In this document: positions 19,758 through 27,417 of the stretch, piece by piece
Layout: the number at the start of each line of letters is the position of its first letter
Numbering within the stretch: the first letter of the stretch is position 1
Origin: UMGS1124 sp045541255
GTDB lineage: Bacteria; Bacillota_I; Bacilli_A; RF39; UBA660
NCBI GenBank assembly: GCA_045541255.1
Contig: JAZQIU010000022.1
Span: 22,139 to 86,138 of the forward strand
Length of the DNA stretch: 64,000 nt
Direction: 5' to 3'
Notes under the pieces: model-generated
The model's database searches: none
The model's input: only the letters and a program-made list of their open reading frames with translations
Told to the model about the DNA's origin: nothing
Program-made: the position numbers and the translations under genes

Positions 19758-20000
19758 TTAACTTGCTTTAACTTCAATTAATTTGCCAATTTCTCTTTCT
19801 GATAAAACTTTACCTTGGCAAATTACATTACCATCTATTACTAATCCAGGAACATTCTTTATATTATATTTTTTTATAGTATTAGGAGTGTCATTTTTTT
19901 CAACTGTTGCATCTGGATTATACTTCTCAATAGCTCTACTAGCCATTTTATATAACTGCATTCCGTTCTTACATTTACTTCCAACTATTTCTATTTTTAT
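19758..20000 (-). CDS. Small thioredoxin-like protein with single active-site Cys
   Basis: About 80 residues, similar to 'small redox-active disulfide protein' thioredoxins (TIGR00412-like): a beta strand 'IEIVGSKCKNG', a long helix, then 'KNVPGLVIDGNVICQGK'. The family's CxxC is CxxG here, so it is monothiol. An in-frame ATG exists at 19959-19961 but would remove the first strand and the active-site Cys. The natural start by alignment with its paralogue at 32227-32472 is an ATA codon at 19998-20000. A good AAGGTGA ribosome site lies 6 bases upstream of it. No ATG, GTG or TTG occurs between that ATA and the preceding stop. It may be an AUA start or a recently damaged start. Confidence 0.65.
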   Translation of the reverse strand: MKIEIVGSKCKNGMQLYKMASRAIEKYNPDATVEKNDTPNTIKKYNIKNVPGLVIDGNVICQGKVLSEREIGKLIEVKAS

Positions 20001-20117
20001 ATAACTTCACCTTCCTTTCCTTAATTTATTAATTCAAATATTAATCTAATTTTAAATAACATCACCTCATCTTTCTATAATTCATTCTATCATCCAATAA
20101 TTAATTATTTATTATAA

Positions 20118-20136
20118 AATAATTAAGAATTATTAA
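20118..20136. promoter_or_regulatory. AATTATTAA tandem box upstream of thioredoxin-like gene
   Basis: AATAATTAA-G-AATTATTAA, two 9-base units with a 10-base period. On the minus strand a TATAAT follows within a few bases. It is one of seven such tandem sites between 20 and 43 kb. Confidence 0.5.
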
Positions 20137-20141
20137 TAAAA

Positions 20142-20175
20142 AAAATAGTATGAATTTAGGCAGTCATACTATTTT
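20142..20175 (-). terminator. Terminator overlapping the end of the cold-shock gene
   Basis: AAAATAGTATGA (20142-20153) pairs with TCATACTATTTT (20164-20175). The upstream arm is inside the coding end and the stop codon is in the loop. A run of eight T follows on the minus strand. Confidence 0.85.
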
Positions 20176-20404
20176 GATTGTATCTTGCATAGCTTGCTTT
20201 TTTTATAACATTCACATCTAATGCTTTATTCTTTTCTTCATCATACAAAAACTCAACTATATCGTTCTCGTATAAGTTTTTATATCCATCAGATTTAATA
20301 TCAGTATAATGAACATAAATGTCTTTATCCATTTTTTCATTATTTATAAAACCATATCCGAGTTTACTATTAAACCAACGAACTTTTCCTTTTAAAGATT
20401 TCAT
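20156..20404 (-). CDS. Cold-shock-domain protein
   Basis: 82 residues from the ATG at 20402-20404. AGGAGG sits 7 bases ahead of that ATG, whereas two in-frame upstream ATGs are too close to it. The cold-shock domain shows 'GKVRWFNSKLGYGFI' (RNP1 region) and 'DIYVHYTDI' (RNP2 region), binding single-stranded RNA or DNA. The usual 'KGYGFI' reads 'LGYGFI', as in the second cold-shock protein at 48.4 kb. The C-terminal tail is longer than in minimal CspA proteins. Divergent from the acyltransferase at 20553. Confidence 0.9.
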   Translation of the reverse strand: MKSLKGKVRWFNSKLGYGFINNEKMDKDIYVHYTDIKSDGYKNLYENDIVEFLYDEEKNKALDVNVIKKASYARYNQNSMTA

Positions 20405-20462
20405 ATACATCATCCTCCTAGTAATTATATATTACAATCTTTTTATTAAGTTTTTTTAATAA

Positions 20463-20481
20463 TTTAATTAAAAATTATTAA
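20463..20481. promoter_or_regulatory. AATTATTAA-type box between divergent csp and plsC-like genes
   Basis: A degenerate TTAATTAA unit followed 10 bases later by AATTATTAA, placed between the divergent cold-shock and acyltransferase promoters. It belongs to the tandem box set of this region. Confidence 0.4.
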
Positions 20482-20527
20482 ATTAATTATATTAGAAGTT
20501 AGATTATTTTTAACCTATAAAATATGG

Positions 20528-20543
20528 TATAATGTAATAGAGG
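20528..20543 (+). promoter_or_regulatory. -10 box and ribosome site of the acyltransferase gene
   Basis: TATAAT at 20528-20533 lies only 19 bases before the chosen TTG start, with AGAGG at 20539-20543 between them. Transcription would begin near 20540, giving an extremely short leader. No good -35 is seen; AT-rich boxes lie upstream. Confidence 0.55.
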
Positions 20544-20552
20544 TTGATAGCT

Positions 20553-21320
20553 TTGAAAAAATTTAAACAAAAAACAAACTATTATCAAAGTTATTCTGAT
20601 GAATTTGTTAAATCTAAGAATCAAAATATTAAATTAAAAGAAAATTTTAAGTGGAAACATACTAATTTTTTCTACATTGTATTTTCAAATATTATATATT
20701 TTATATTCATGATCTTTGGATTAATTTATTGCAAATTGATATTAAGAGTAAAGTTTGTTAATAAAGATATAATTAAATCGGATAAAGGATTTTATATATT
20801 TGCTAACCATACACAAATGATTGGTGATGCTTTTATTCCAGCTTTAACAATTTATCCTAAGAAAACAAAAGTGATTGTTAATCCTGCTAATTTAGGAATA
20901 CCAATTTTAGGTAATTTCCTTCCTATGTTAGGTGCCTTACCTATTCCAGATGATATTCACAAAAAAATGGAATTATTTGATGCAATGAAATATTATATTT
21001 CTAAAAAGCAATGTGTTGTAGTATATCCTGAAGGACATTTGTGGCCTTGGTGTACAGAAATAAGACCATTTGAAAAAACTGCATTTAGATTTCCAGCAGC
21101 ATCAAATGTTCCTTCGTTTTGTCTAACTACTACATATCAAAAAAGTAAATATTTTAAAAAACCGAAAATTACTGTTTATTGTGACGGACCATTTTACTGC
21201 GATAATACTTTAACCGAAAAAGAAAATGCTAAAAAATTACAGGAACAGATTTATAACAAAATGTTAGAAAGAAGTAAAAATAACAATTTTAAATATATCA
21301 AATATCAAAAAAAAGATTAA
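20553..21320 (+). CDS. PlsC-like 1-acyl-glycerol-phosphate acyltransferase
   Basis: 255 residues from TTG at 20553-20555, chosen because AGAGG is 9 bases upstream; the TTG at 20544 has no spacing. One N-terminal membrane helix is followed by the PlsC acyltransferase domain: 'FANHTQMIGDAF' (H86, D92), and 'YPEGHLWPW' as the substrate-binding block. It would add an acyl chain to a lysophospholipid or glycolipid at the membrane. The catalytic pair is spaced HX5D, not the standard HX4D. It converges on the glycolipid operon that ends with a second PlsC-type enzyme, so the two may act on the same lipid. Confidence 0.85.
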   Translation: MKKFKQKTNYYQSYSDEFVKSKNQNIKLKENFKWKHTNFFYIVFSNIIYFIFMIFGLIYCKLILRVKFVNKDIIKSDKGFYIFANHTQMIGDAFIPALTIYPKKTKVIVNPANLGIPILGNFLPMLGALPIPDDIHKKMELFDAMKYYISKKQCVVVYPEGHLWPWCTEIRPFEKTAFRFPAASNVPSFCLTTTYQKSKYFKKPKITVYCDGPFYCDNTLTEKENAKKLQEQIYNKMLERSKNNNFKYIKYQKKD

Positions 21321-21340
21321 AAAAATAATCTTTTTTCTTT
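21309..21340. terminator. Bidirectional terminator between convergent genes
   Basis: AAAAAAGATT (21309-21318) pairs with AATCTTTTTT (21327-21336). It overlaps the stop of the plus-strand acyltransferase and also follows the minus-strand glycolipid operon. Confidence 0.8.
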
Positions 21341-21352
21341 AGTTAAAATTAG

Positions 21353-22219
21353 CTATATTTCTTTTTTTAAACCAGCAATATCACTTAATTCAAATGTATA
21401 ATCAAGTTTCTTTTTATAAACTTTCTCATACATTTCTTTTTTTTGAGTATAATCTATATTAGACATTTCAATACTGTTTGTTTTTATAGTTTTATTTTTA
21501 TCAGGTAATATAGGCTTTAAAATATGAATTTTATATAAAACTTCAAAAAATTCATCATTGTCATCAATATTTGTATCAATCATTTCAACAAAACAAGATA
21601 TAATTGGAACATTAAATTCATAAGCAAATTGATATGCTCCTCTCTTTAATGGTCTAGGTTTTCTATAATTAAACCACATTTCTTCTTCTGGATATATTAA
21701 TACGATATTACCTTTATCTAAAGCTTTCTTTAATTCTTGACTAAATGTTTTAATTAAATACTCTGGACTTTTACTTATTGGGATAACATCCATATAATTC
21801 ATTAAAAATCCTAAATTACCTGACATCGCTAAATTGGTGTCTTGAATTACTGTGTACATTTTTCTTTTTAATAATTTTTCAACTACTTTTCTTTCACATA
21901 AACTATCTAATGGATTAAAGTGATTAGCAGTAATAATTGCACCATGACTTAAATCTAGTTCTTTTAAATTCTCTTCTCCACATATTGCTATTTGTTTATA
22001 CATTTTTTTAGCCATTTGACTTACGATTAAATTAGCTTCTTTATTTTTTATGTTATATGTAGATTTTAATTTATTTTGATAAAATTTATCTAAATATTTT
22101 TTTATTTCATCACTGTTGATATTTGGATCATCAACTTCTACTTTTTTATTCAATTCATTATTTAAAATATTTGTTTTGATATTTTCAATAACTTTAGATT
22201 TACTACCACCTATTATCAT
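21353..22219 (-). CDS. PlsC-type lysophospholipid/glycolipid acyltransferase
   Basis: 288 residues. After about 85 charged residues the PlsC domain begins: 'GAIITANHFNPLDS' contains H100 and D105 (standard HX4D), and 'LIYPEEEMWFN' corresponds to the second acyltransferase block. It has no clear membrane helix, so it is probably peripheral. It is the last gene of the operon running from 27069 and starts 3 bases after the third glycosyltransferase ends. Together with the ligase and acyl carrier protein of the same operon, an acyl-ACP-dependent transfer onto a sugar lipid is a reasonable inference. A weak AAAG-type ribosome site precedes the ATG. Confidence 0.85.
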   Translation of the reverse strand: MIIGGSKSKVIENIKTNILNNELNKKVEVDDPNINSDEIKKYLDKFYQNKLKSTYNIKNKEANLIVSQMAKKMYKQIAICGEENLKELDLSHGAIITANHFNPLDSLCERKVVEKLLKRKMYTVIQDTNLAMSGNLGFLMNYMDVIPISKSPEYLIKTFSQELKKALDKGNIVLIYPEEEMWFNYRKPRPLKRGAYQFAYEFNVPIISCFVEMIDTNIDDNDEFFEVLYKIHILKPILPDKNKTIKTNSIEMSNIDYTQKKEMYEKVYKKKLDYTFELSDIAGLKKEI

Positions 22220-22221
22220 AT

Positions 22222-23178
22222 TTACAATCTACTTTCTTTTCCACTTTCAAAAAGATTTAAAAAAGTATTTTTACTATTAGCAATATCTAAACCATTTTTA
22301 ATCATGAGTTCCATATGTTTACTATCTTCTTCTCTATCTTTATCAGAATAATTTTCTTTAATACTTTTTATCTCTTCATAATATTCAACTATCTTTGCAT
22401 ATTTCCAAAAATATTCTTCATAATCTACATTATCATAATGCCATGGCTTATAAAATAAGTTGTAATGAATTAATGACGGATTATCAACTGGTTTTACCCC
22501 AGGAACTGGCATTGTGTCCCAAGTATTATCTAAATAATGTATTTTACCCTTACACATTGCATTTAAATAATCTTGATCTGGTGCTATACAATTAATATGA
22601 TATTTATTAAATAAATATAAGAATCTTTCATCTAATTTAACTTCCCTTAGTTTTTTTGAATTTAGTAGAAGGACACCAGAATTAATATAATAATGTTTAT
22701 CCACTCCAACAGCATTTTCTATATAATAAGCAAGTGGTTCAACATCAACTACAGAAGTATCTCTTACTGCACCTATTAAATTATCTTTCAAATCAATATT
22801 ATATAATTTACTAATATCACCAGGTACTACTATATCACTATCTAAGTAAATACATTTATCATATTCATTAAACATTTCTGGTATAAATAATCTAAAGAAA
22901 ATAGTTAGAGTAAAGAAATCTGCTCTTAATCTTGTTCCCATCTTATCTGTTATACATTCTAATCTTTTATCCATTTCGTAAAATTCTATTCTTACATAAT
23001 CAGTTTCTAATCTTTTTAATTTATTTTTGTTTTCTTCTGTTAAATTTTCATGTATAACATGAATCTTATAATCATAATCCTTACTTGCATTTTCAATTAA
23101 TGATTTAACTGCAACTGCTAAAAATTTAGCGTAGCCATCATCTATTGTAAAAAATATTGGTATTAATTGTTTTTTCAT
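22222..23178 (-). CDS. GT8-family glycosyltransferase
   Basis: 318 residues, glycosyltransferase family 8 (retaining, UDP-hexose dependent, GT-A fold). The nucleotide-sugar and metal site is 'CIYLDSDIVV' (DxD at 113-115); 'INSGVLLLN' and 'DQDYLNAM' are typical of GT8, as is the terminal 'LFYKPWHYD'. A C-terminal extension of about 50 charged residues follows. The start overlaps the stop of the upstream GT8 gene by 4 bases. It is one of three GT8 enzymes in the operon; acceptor and sugar cannot be read from sequence. Confidence 0.9.
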   Translation of the reverse strand: MKKQLIPIFFTIDDGYAKFLAVAVKSLIENASKDYDYKIHVIHENLTEENKNKLKRLETDYVRIEFYEMDKRLECITDKMGTRLRADFFTLTIFFRLFIPEMFNEYDKCIYLDSDIVVPGDISKLYNIDLKDNLIGAVRDTSVVDVEPLAYYIENAVGVDKHYYINSGVLLLNSKKLREVKLDERFLYLFNKYHINCIAPDQDYLNAMCKGKIHYLDNTWDTMPVPGVKPVDNPSLIHYNLFYKPWHYDNVDYEEYFWKYAKIVEYYEEIKSIKENYSDKDREEDSKHMELMIKNGLDIANSKNTFLNLFESGKESRL

Positions 23179-23984
23179 ACTACTTTTCCTTTCAATTCTA
23201 GATATTTATCTAATATATCATCTAATTCATATGTATTTAATACTTCGTGTAATTTATCTATATGCCACGGTTTTATAGATTGTGTTTTAAATGGAAATAA
23301 TTTAAATGTTGTTGAAAAATGTCTAAACACAGTATCAGATTTTATACATTTTTGTTCATTATATTTGCTTTTTAAAATTAATTTGTTTTTTGCGAATTTA
23401 TTTAAAGCATGTTGATCTGGCAATAATAATTCTTTTTCTTTACACATCTTTCTACATTTTTCAAATAACCTTGTTTCTTTTATCAATTGTAAATTTATAA
23501 GTAATACTCCTGAATTTATATAATCTCTTTTAAATATGTTTTTTCGATAAAACCAGCTACCATAACGATCGAATACTCCTGCATATTCTATATTAGTTAA
23601 ATCTATGTTATAAAATTCATCAAAGGATTTTAAGCAAACCACATCATTATCTAAATATAAGATTTTATCTGGTAATTCACTGATTTTATCTGCATATAAT
23701 CTTAGCATACAATATGGGGTAAATCTTGTTTGCAAATTTGCAGTTGGAGGATCATTAAAGAAATATTCGTCAGTATTTATTTTGTTTATCGAACTATTTT
23801 TATTTACTTTCTTAATTTCTTTTTCCAACAATTTTATTATATTATCACTAACTGGTTGTTTATCTCCATATTTCATCGTCATTACATAAAAATTAATTTG
23901 AGAATTTGTGTTTTTTAGAATAGATAATATAGAAATAATTAATCCATCTTCTATATTTTTATCTCCACAATAAAGTATATTCAT
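23175..23984 (-). CDS. GT8-family glycosyltransferase
   Basis: 269 residues, GT8 fold: 'ILYLDNDVVCL' holds the DxD at 112-114, followed by 'YINSGVLLIN', 'LLPDQHALN' and the C-terminal 'KPWHIDK'. It lacks the long C-terminal extension of the next enzyme. AGGAG is 6 bases before the ATG. It lies between the phosphopantetheinyl transferase and the third GT8, within a tight operon, and would add a sugar to the same growing product. Confidence 0.9.
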   Translation of the reverse strand: MNILYCGDKNIEDGLIISILSILKNTNSQINFYVMTMKYGDKQPVSDNIIKLLEKEIKKVNKNSSINKINTDEYFFNDPPTANLQTRFTPYCMLRLYADKISELPDKILYLDNDVVCLKSFDEFYNIDLTNIEYAGVFDRYGSWFYRKNIFKRDYINSGVLLINLQLIKETRLFEKCRKMCKEKELLLPDQHALNKFAKNKLILKSKYNEQKCIKSDTVFRHFSTTFKLFPFKTQSIKPWHIDKLHEVLNTYELDDILDKYLELKGKVV

Positions 23985-23987
23985 ACA

Positions 23988-24449
23988 CTACTCCTTATCA
24001 CTTAAACAGATTGAGTAAATATAATCTTTATATTTTCCTTCAATATATTTATTTTTTAATTTAACAGTATCAACTTTTTTTAATCCATAACTAATTCCAT
24101 ATCCTAACATTTTTAGATAACTTTCTTTTTTTGTCCAAATTCTAGTAAAATCTAATTCTTTATTTTTAGATTTATCTATAATTGCTAATTCATTGTTTGT
24201 AAAATGTTTTAAAACATTCGGATAGTATTTTAAACTTTGTATATCTACTCCAACATCTTTATTCGATATTACACATATACAAATATTTTTGGTATGACTA
24301 ATACTAAAATGAATATTAGAATATTCTTTTAAAAATGGTTTACCATAGTCGTTATAATTTATACTATAGTCATATATTAAATGTTCTGATAATGCCTTTT
24401 TTAATAACTCCCCGCTATGAATATTTTCTTCTATATAAATCTTATACAT
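23988..24449 (-). CDS. Sfp-type 4'-phosphopantetheinyl transferase
   Basis: 153 residues, short for the Sfp family. It transfers phosphopantetheine from CoA onto the serine of a carrier protein. Motifs are 'FSISHTK' (49-54), 'KDVGVDIQ' with D69, and 'WTKKESYLKMLG' with the KE pair near 108-109. It overlaps the upstream acyl carrier protein gene by 8 bases, so that carrier is the obvious substrate. A dedicated transferase inside the operon suggests this carrier is not served by the housekeeping AcpS. Confidence 0.92.
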   Translation of the reverse strand: MYKIYIEENIHSGELLKKALSEHLIYDYSINYNDYGKPFLKEYSNIHFSISHTKNICICVISNKDVGVDIQSLKYYPNVLKHFTNNELAIIDKSKNKELDFTRIWTKKESYLKMLGYGISYGLKKVDTVKLKNKYIEGKYKDYIYSICLSDKE

Positions 24450-24687
24450 TTTTTTCTATATAACTTATAATATCTTCAACTGTTTGAAAACATTTAATTT
24501 CTTCATCTTTAATACTTATTTTATATTTCTTTTCAAATTCAGCTATTAAATTAACTATATCAAGCGATTCTAATTCTAAATCATTTAGTAAATTTGATTC
24601 TAATCTTATATTTTCCTTTGGAAATTCTGTTATCTCTGATATTATTTCAATTACTTCATTTTTTAAATTTCTATTATTTTCTTTCAT
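24442..24687 (-). CDS. Acyl carrier protein
   Basis: 81 residues from the ATG at 24685-24687, selected because GAGGAG lies 7 bases upstream. It shows the four-helix ACP pattern with the phosphopantetheine attachment Ser41 in 'DLELESLDIVNL'. The residue before the serine is Glu, where most ACPs have Asp. It sits between the AMP-dependent ligase and the phosphopantetheinyl transferase, overlapping both. It would carry the acyl group activated by the ligase to the PlsC-type enzyme. It is distinct from a fatty-acid-synthesis locus: no Fab genes are nearby. Confidence 0.92.
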   Translation of the reverse strand: MKENNRNLKNEVIEIISEITEFPKENIRLESNLLNDLELESLDIVNLIAEFEKKYKISIKDEEIKCFQTVEDIISYIEKNV

Positions 24688-26257
24688 TATTGTACTCCTC
24701 ACCAATTTTATTTCTAAGAATTTTTTTATTGTTATTCTTTATAAACTCACTTGTTCTCAATTTTACATAACTTATTTGACGATTTTTTGGAACAGATAAA
24801 TTATATTTTTTTATAATGTTATCAAAATATGCTTGATTACCAAAATAATCATCCTCTGGATATATTTCAGCTATTATTCGGTTATCTTGTTCATATACCA
24901 CTATTTCACAAATCCCTTTATTTTGTGAGATTTTCTTTTCTATTTCTTCAGGTGAAATATTTTCACCATTAGATAAAATTATTAAATTCTTTTTTCTACC
25001 TGTTATATATAAAAATCCATTTTCATCTATATAACCTAAATCTCCCGTATGAAAACTTTTTTTGTTTAGCACCATATTAGTTGATTTTTTATCTTTATAA
25101 TAACCTAGCATTACATTATCTCCAGTAACAACTATTTCTGAATCAACTATCTTCACATTACACCCTTTTATAAGTTTACCTACACTACCATCTCGATAAT
25201 CCTTATTTCTATTTACTGCAACTACAGGAGAACATTCTGTAATACCATATCCATTTAAAATTTCTATTCCAATACTTCTAAACCATTTAACATACTTCTG
25301 ATTTAAAAAAGCACCACCACAAATTATTTTATTTAAATTTCCTCCAAAGTTATCATGAATAGATTTAAATAAAGTCTTTCTTACATCTATACCGACTTTT
25401 AAAAGTCCGTTACTAATTTTTATACTATTTTTCAATACTTTATCTTTTTTAGTTCTTCTAGCAGTTACCCATATTTGTTTATAAAAATTTTCTATAAATG
25501 CTGGAACTACAACCAAAGTATCAGGTTTAGCTATTTGCATCTCTTGTTGTATTCTTCTTAAACTACTATTAATAAATACTGTATAACCATAATAATAAGC
25601 CATTATTACACTTGTTATAAGTCCAAAAGTATGATGAAATGGTAACAAACATAATGTTGATCCTTCTAGTAAGAAATTACTACAAGAAGCATAAACATCA
25701 TAAGCAATATTCTTTTGACTTAACATAACACCCTTATTTGCTCCTGTTGTTCCAGATGTAAAAAATATAGCTGCACATTCATCATCATTTATTTTATGTT
25801 TATTATCGTATTGTTTTCCTTCGTTAATTAACATATCCATTTCTAAAAAGTGATGTTTTTGAATTTTTATATTCAAATCGTCCGTATATTTATTTGAATA
25901 AAACATAACATCGCTATCACTATTTTTTAATAGTTGTTTTAAGGTTTCATTATCTAAATCTTTATCAATTATAACTGCAACATTACCACTTATTATAATA
26001 GCGAAAAATAACACAATATATTGATAACTATTTTCACCTACTATCGCAATATGTTTCTTTCTATAATTATAATTTAAATAATTACTTAAAAATATTACTT
26101 CATCATAAAATTCTTGATATGTTTTATTTATTACTTTTTCACTTTCAAAAAATGAAAATGCAATATTACTATTATTTCTTTTTATTGTTAAATCCATTAT
26201 TTCTTTTAAGTTATTCACTTTATGATGTTTGTAATAATCATATGACCTATTCTTCAT
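24674..26257 (-). CDS. AMP-dependent acyl-ACP/acyl-CoA ligase
   Basis: 527 residues from the ATG at 26255-26257 (AGGAG 7 bases upstream). ANL-superfamily adenylating enzyme: 'FFTSGTTGANKGVMLS' (phosphate loop), 'NGYGITECSPVVA', 'FHTGDLGYID' and 'ITGRKKNLII', with a C-terminal 'KKILRNKIG' whose Lys completes the catalytic site. It activates a carboxylic acid with ATP and loads it onto a thiol carrier; the adjacent carrier protein is the likely acceptor. Overall it resembles fatty acid ligases more than DltA. It would let the cell use free fatty acids for glycolipid acylation. The substrate is inferred. Confidence 0.9.
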   Translation of the reverse strand: MKNRSYDYYKHHKVNNLKEIMDLTIKRNNSNIAFSFFESEKVINKTYQEFYDEVIFLSNYLNYNYRKKHIAIVGENSYQYIVLFFAIIISGNVAVIIDKDLDNETLKQLLKNSDSDVMFYSNKYTDDLNIKIQKHHFLEMDMLINEGKQYDNKHKINDDECAAIFFTSGTTGANKGVMLSQKNIAYDVYASCSNFLLEGSTLCLLPFHHTFGLITSVIMAYYYGYTVFINSSLRRIQQEMQIAKPDTLVVVPAFIENFYKQIWVTARRTKKDKVLKNSIKISNGLLKVGIDVRKTLFKSIHDNFGGNLNKIICGGAFLNQKYVKWFRSIGIEILNGYGITECSPVVAVNRNKDYRDGSVGKLIKGCNVKIVDSEIVVTGDNVMLGYYKDKKSTNMVLNKKSFHTGDLGYIDENGFLYITGRKKNLIILSNGENISPEEIEKKISQNKGICEIVVYEQDNRIIAEIYPEDDYFGNQAYFDNIIKKYNLSVPKNRQISYVKLRTSEFIKNNNKKILRNKIGEEYNNERK

Positions 26258-26271
26258 TTGAACACTCCTAA

Positions 26272-27069
26272 TCAATTAAATATTTCACATGAATATTTAT
26301 TATAAAACTTATTTAAGACACCTTTATATTTATCATTCCATGGTTTATTCTTACCACAATAATGAATTATTTTACTATTTTTATCTATCCACTCATATGT
26401 GTAAGCATTTACCATCTTTTCTGATACATTATATATTTTTGTATCTATCAACTTAATTCTGCCTGCGTACACTTTTGACAACACATCTTGATCTGGTAAA
26501 CAAAATTTGTGTTTATTCAATCTAATATATTCATAAATGTCTTTTTCTTTAATTTTAACTTTTCTAATTTCATTTAAATTTATCATTAACACACCAGAAT
26601 TGATATATGGATCTTTTTTAGATAATCCTAATCTTATATCATTAAATAATTTAACTATCCCTTTAACATGTGTTGCTCCTGCATAACAGAAACGATTTAT
26701 ATTTAAATTATATAATTCCATTATATCTTTATCCACTATTATATCAGGATCTAAATATAATACCTTATTCACATTCTTTGGTAAATAAAGATGTGCAAAT
26801 AATCTATAATACATGGTTACAGGGAATTGCTTAGAAACAGGAGCATTAGCAAGTTTACTATCATCAATTTTTATATCAATTATTGTAATTAAATCTGAAT
26901 TTACTTTTTCTCTAATATAATCAATATCCTTTTTTTCTAAATCTTTGTTCATAATATATACATTAGTTTTATAACTATTATTCTTTATTAAAGAATATAA
27001 CATTACGATTAATGGATTAATATATTTTTTATTTATTGTAACTAATATATTAATTGGTGATTTTTTCAT
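26272..27069 (-). CDS. GT8-family glycosyltransferase, first gene of glycolipid operon
   Basis: 265 residues, GT8 family: 'VLYLDPDIIVDK' (DxD at 107-109), 'YINSGVLMIN', 'LPDQDVLSKV' and the final 'HYCGKNKPWND'. GGGAGG stands 6 bases before the ATG, the strongest ribosome site of the operon. It heads the seven-gene minus-strand unit 27069 to 21353 (GT8, ligase, carrier protein, phosphopantetheinyl transferase, GT8, GT8, acyltransferase). The stop is TGA, and 'KPWND' uses TGG for Trp. No clear promoter was seen in the 100 bases upstream. Confidence 0.9.
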   Translation of the reverse strand: MKKSPINILVTINKKYINPLIVMLYSLIKNNSYKTNVYIMNKDLEKKDIDYIREKVNSDLITIIDIKIDDSKLANAPVSKQFPVTMYYRLFAHLYLPKNVNKVLYLDPDIIVDKDIMELYNLNINRFCYAGATHVKGIVKLFNDIRLGLSKKDPYINSGVLMINLNEIRKVKIKEKDIYEYIRLNKHKFCLPDQDVLSKVYAGRIKLIDTKIYNVSEKMVNAYTYEWIDKNSKIIHYCGKNKPWNDKYKGVLNKFYNKYSCEIFN

Positions 27070-27173
27070 TACTACCTCCCGTCTGAAAAAACTAGTTGTT
27101 TATTTGACAATTTGATATTTGTAATTCTTTATCTAGAGCAATATATTTTAAATTTTCTACTTCATAAACTTTT

Positions 27174-27377
27174 TTATTTTTTTTCTAACTCTTTGATTTT
27201 TTCTGGATTTTTTACATAAAGCTCAGCATAACCACATTTGGGACATACAGCACAGTTTATTTTTTCTTTACCAGTTTTAAACATTCCTTTTTCTCTAACA
27301 TCAATTCCATATCCGTTTGATACCATTAAAGTTAGTTCTTCAACCATTTCAGTTTCGCATCTTAAACATTTTCTCAT
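27174..27377 (-). CDS. Small zinc-ribbon protein
   Basis: 67 residues with two Cys pairs, 'CLRCETEM' at the start and 'CAVCPKCGYAELYV' later, forming a four-Cys zinc ribbon. A Lys-rich tail follows. Proteins of this size and pattern are common in Firmicutes as uncharacterised nucleic-acid-binding-like zinc ribbons. It follows htrA by 40 bases in the same direction with AGGAG upstream, so it may be the last gene of that unit. Precise role unknown. Confidence 0.75.
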   Translation of the reverse strand: MRKCLRCETEMVEELTLMVSNGYGIDVREKGMFKTGKEKINCAVCPKCGYAELYVKNPEKIKELEKK

Positions 27378-27417
27378 TTATACATCTCCTTAATACGCTA
27401 AATAAACATAATATTTT

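Noticed and set aside
24442..26257. Ligase plus carrier protein as a D-alanylation (dlt) system
   Set aside because: No DltB or DltD nearby, and GT8 enzymes, a phosphopantetheinyl transferase and a PlsC enzyme are present instead; the ligase motifs look like fatty acid ligases.
27080..27173. Short minus-strand frame between the zinc-ribbon and GT8 genes
   Set aside because: About 27 codons with no start or ribosome site; could only be a frameshifted extension of the zinc-ribbon gene, for which there is no evidence.
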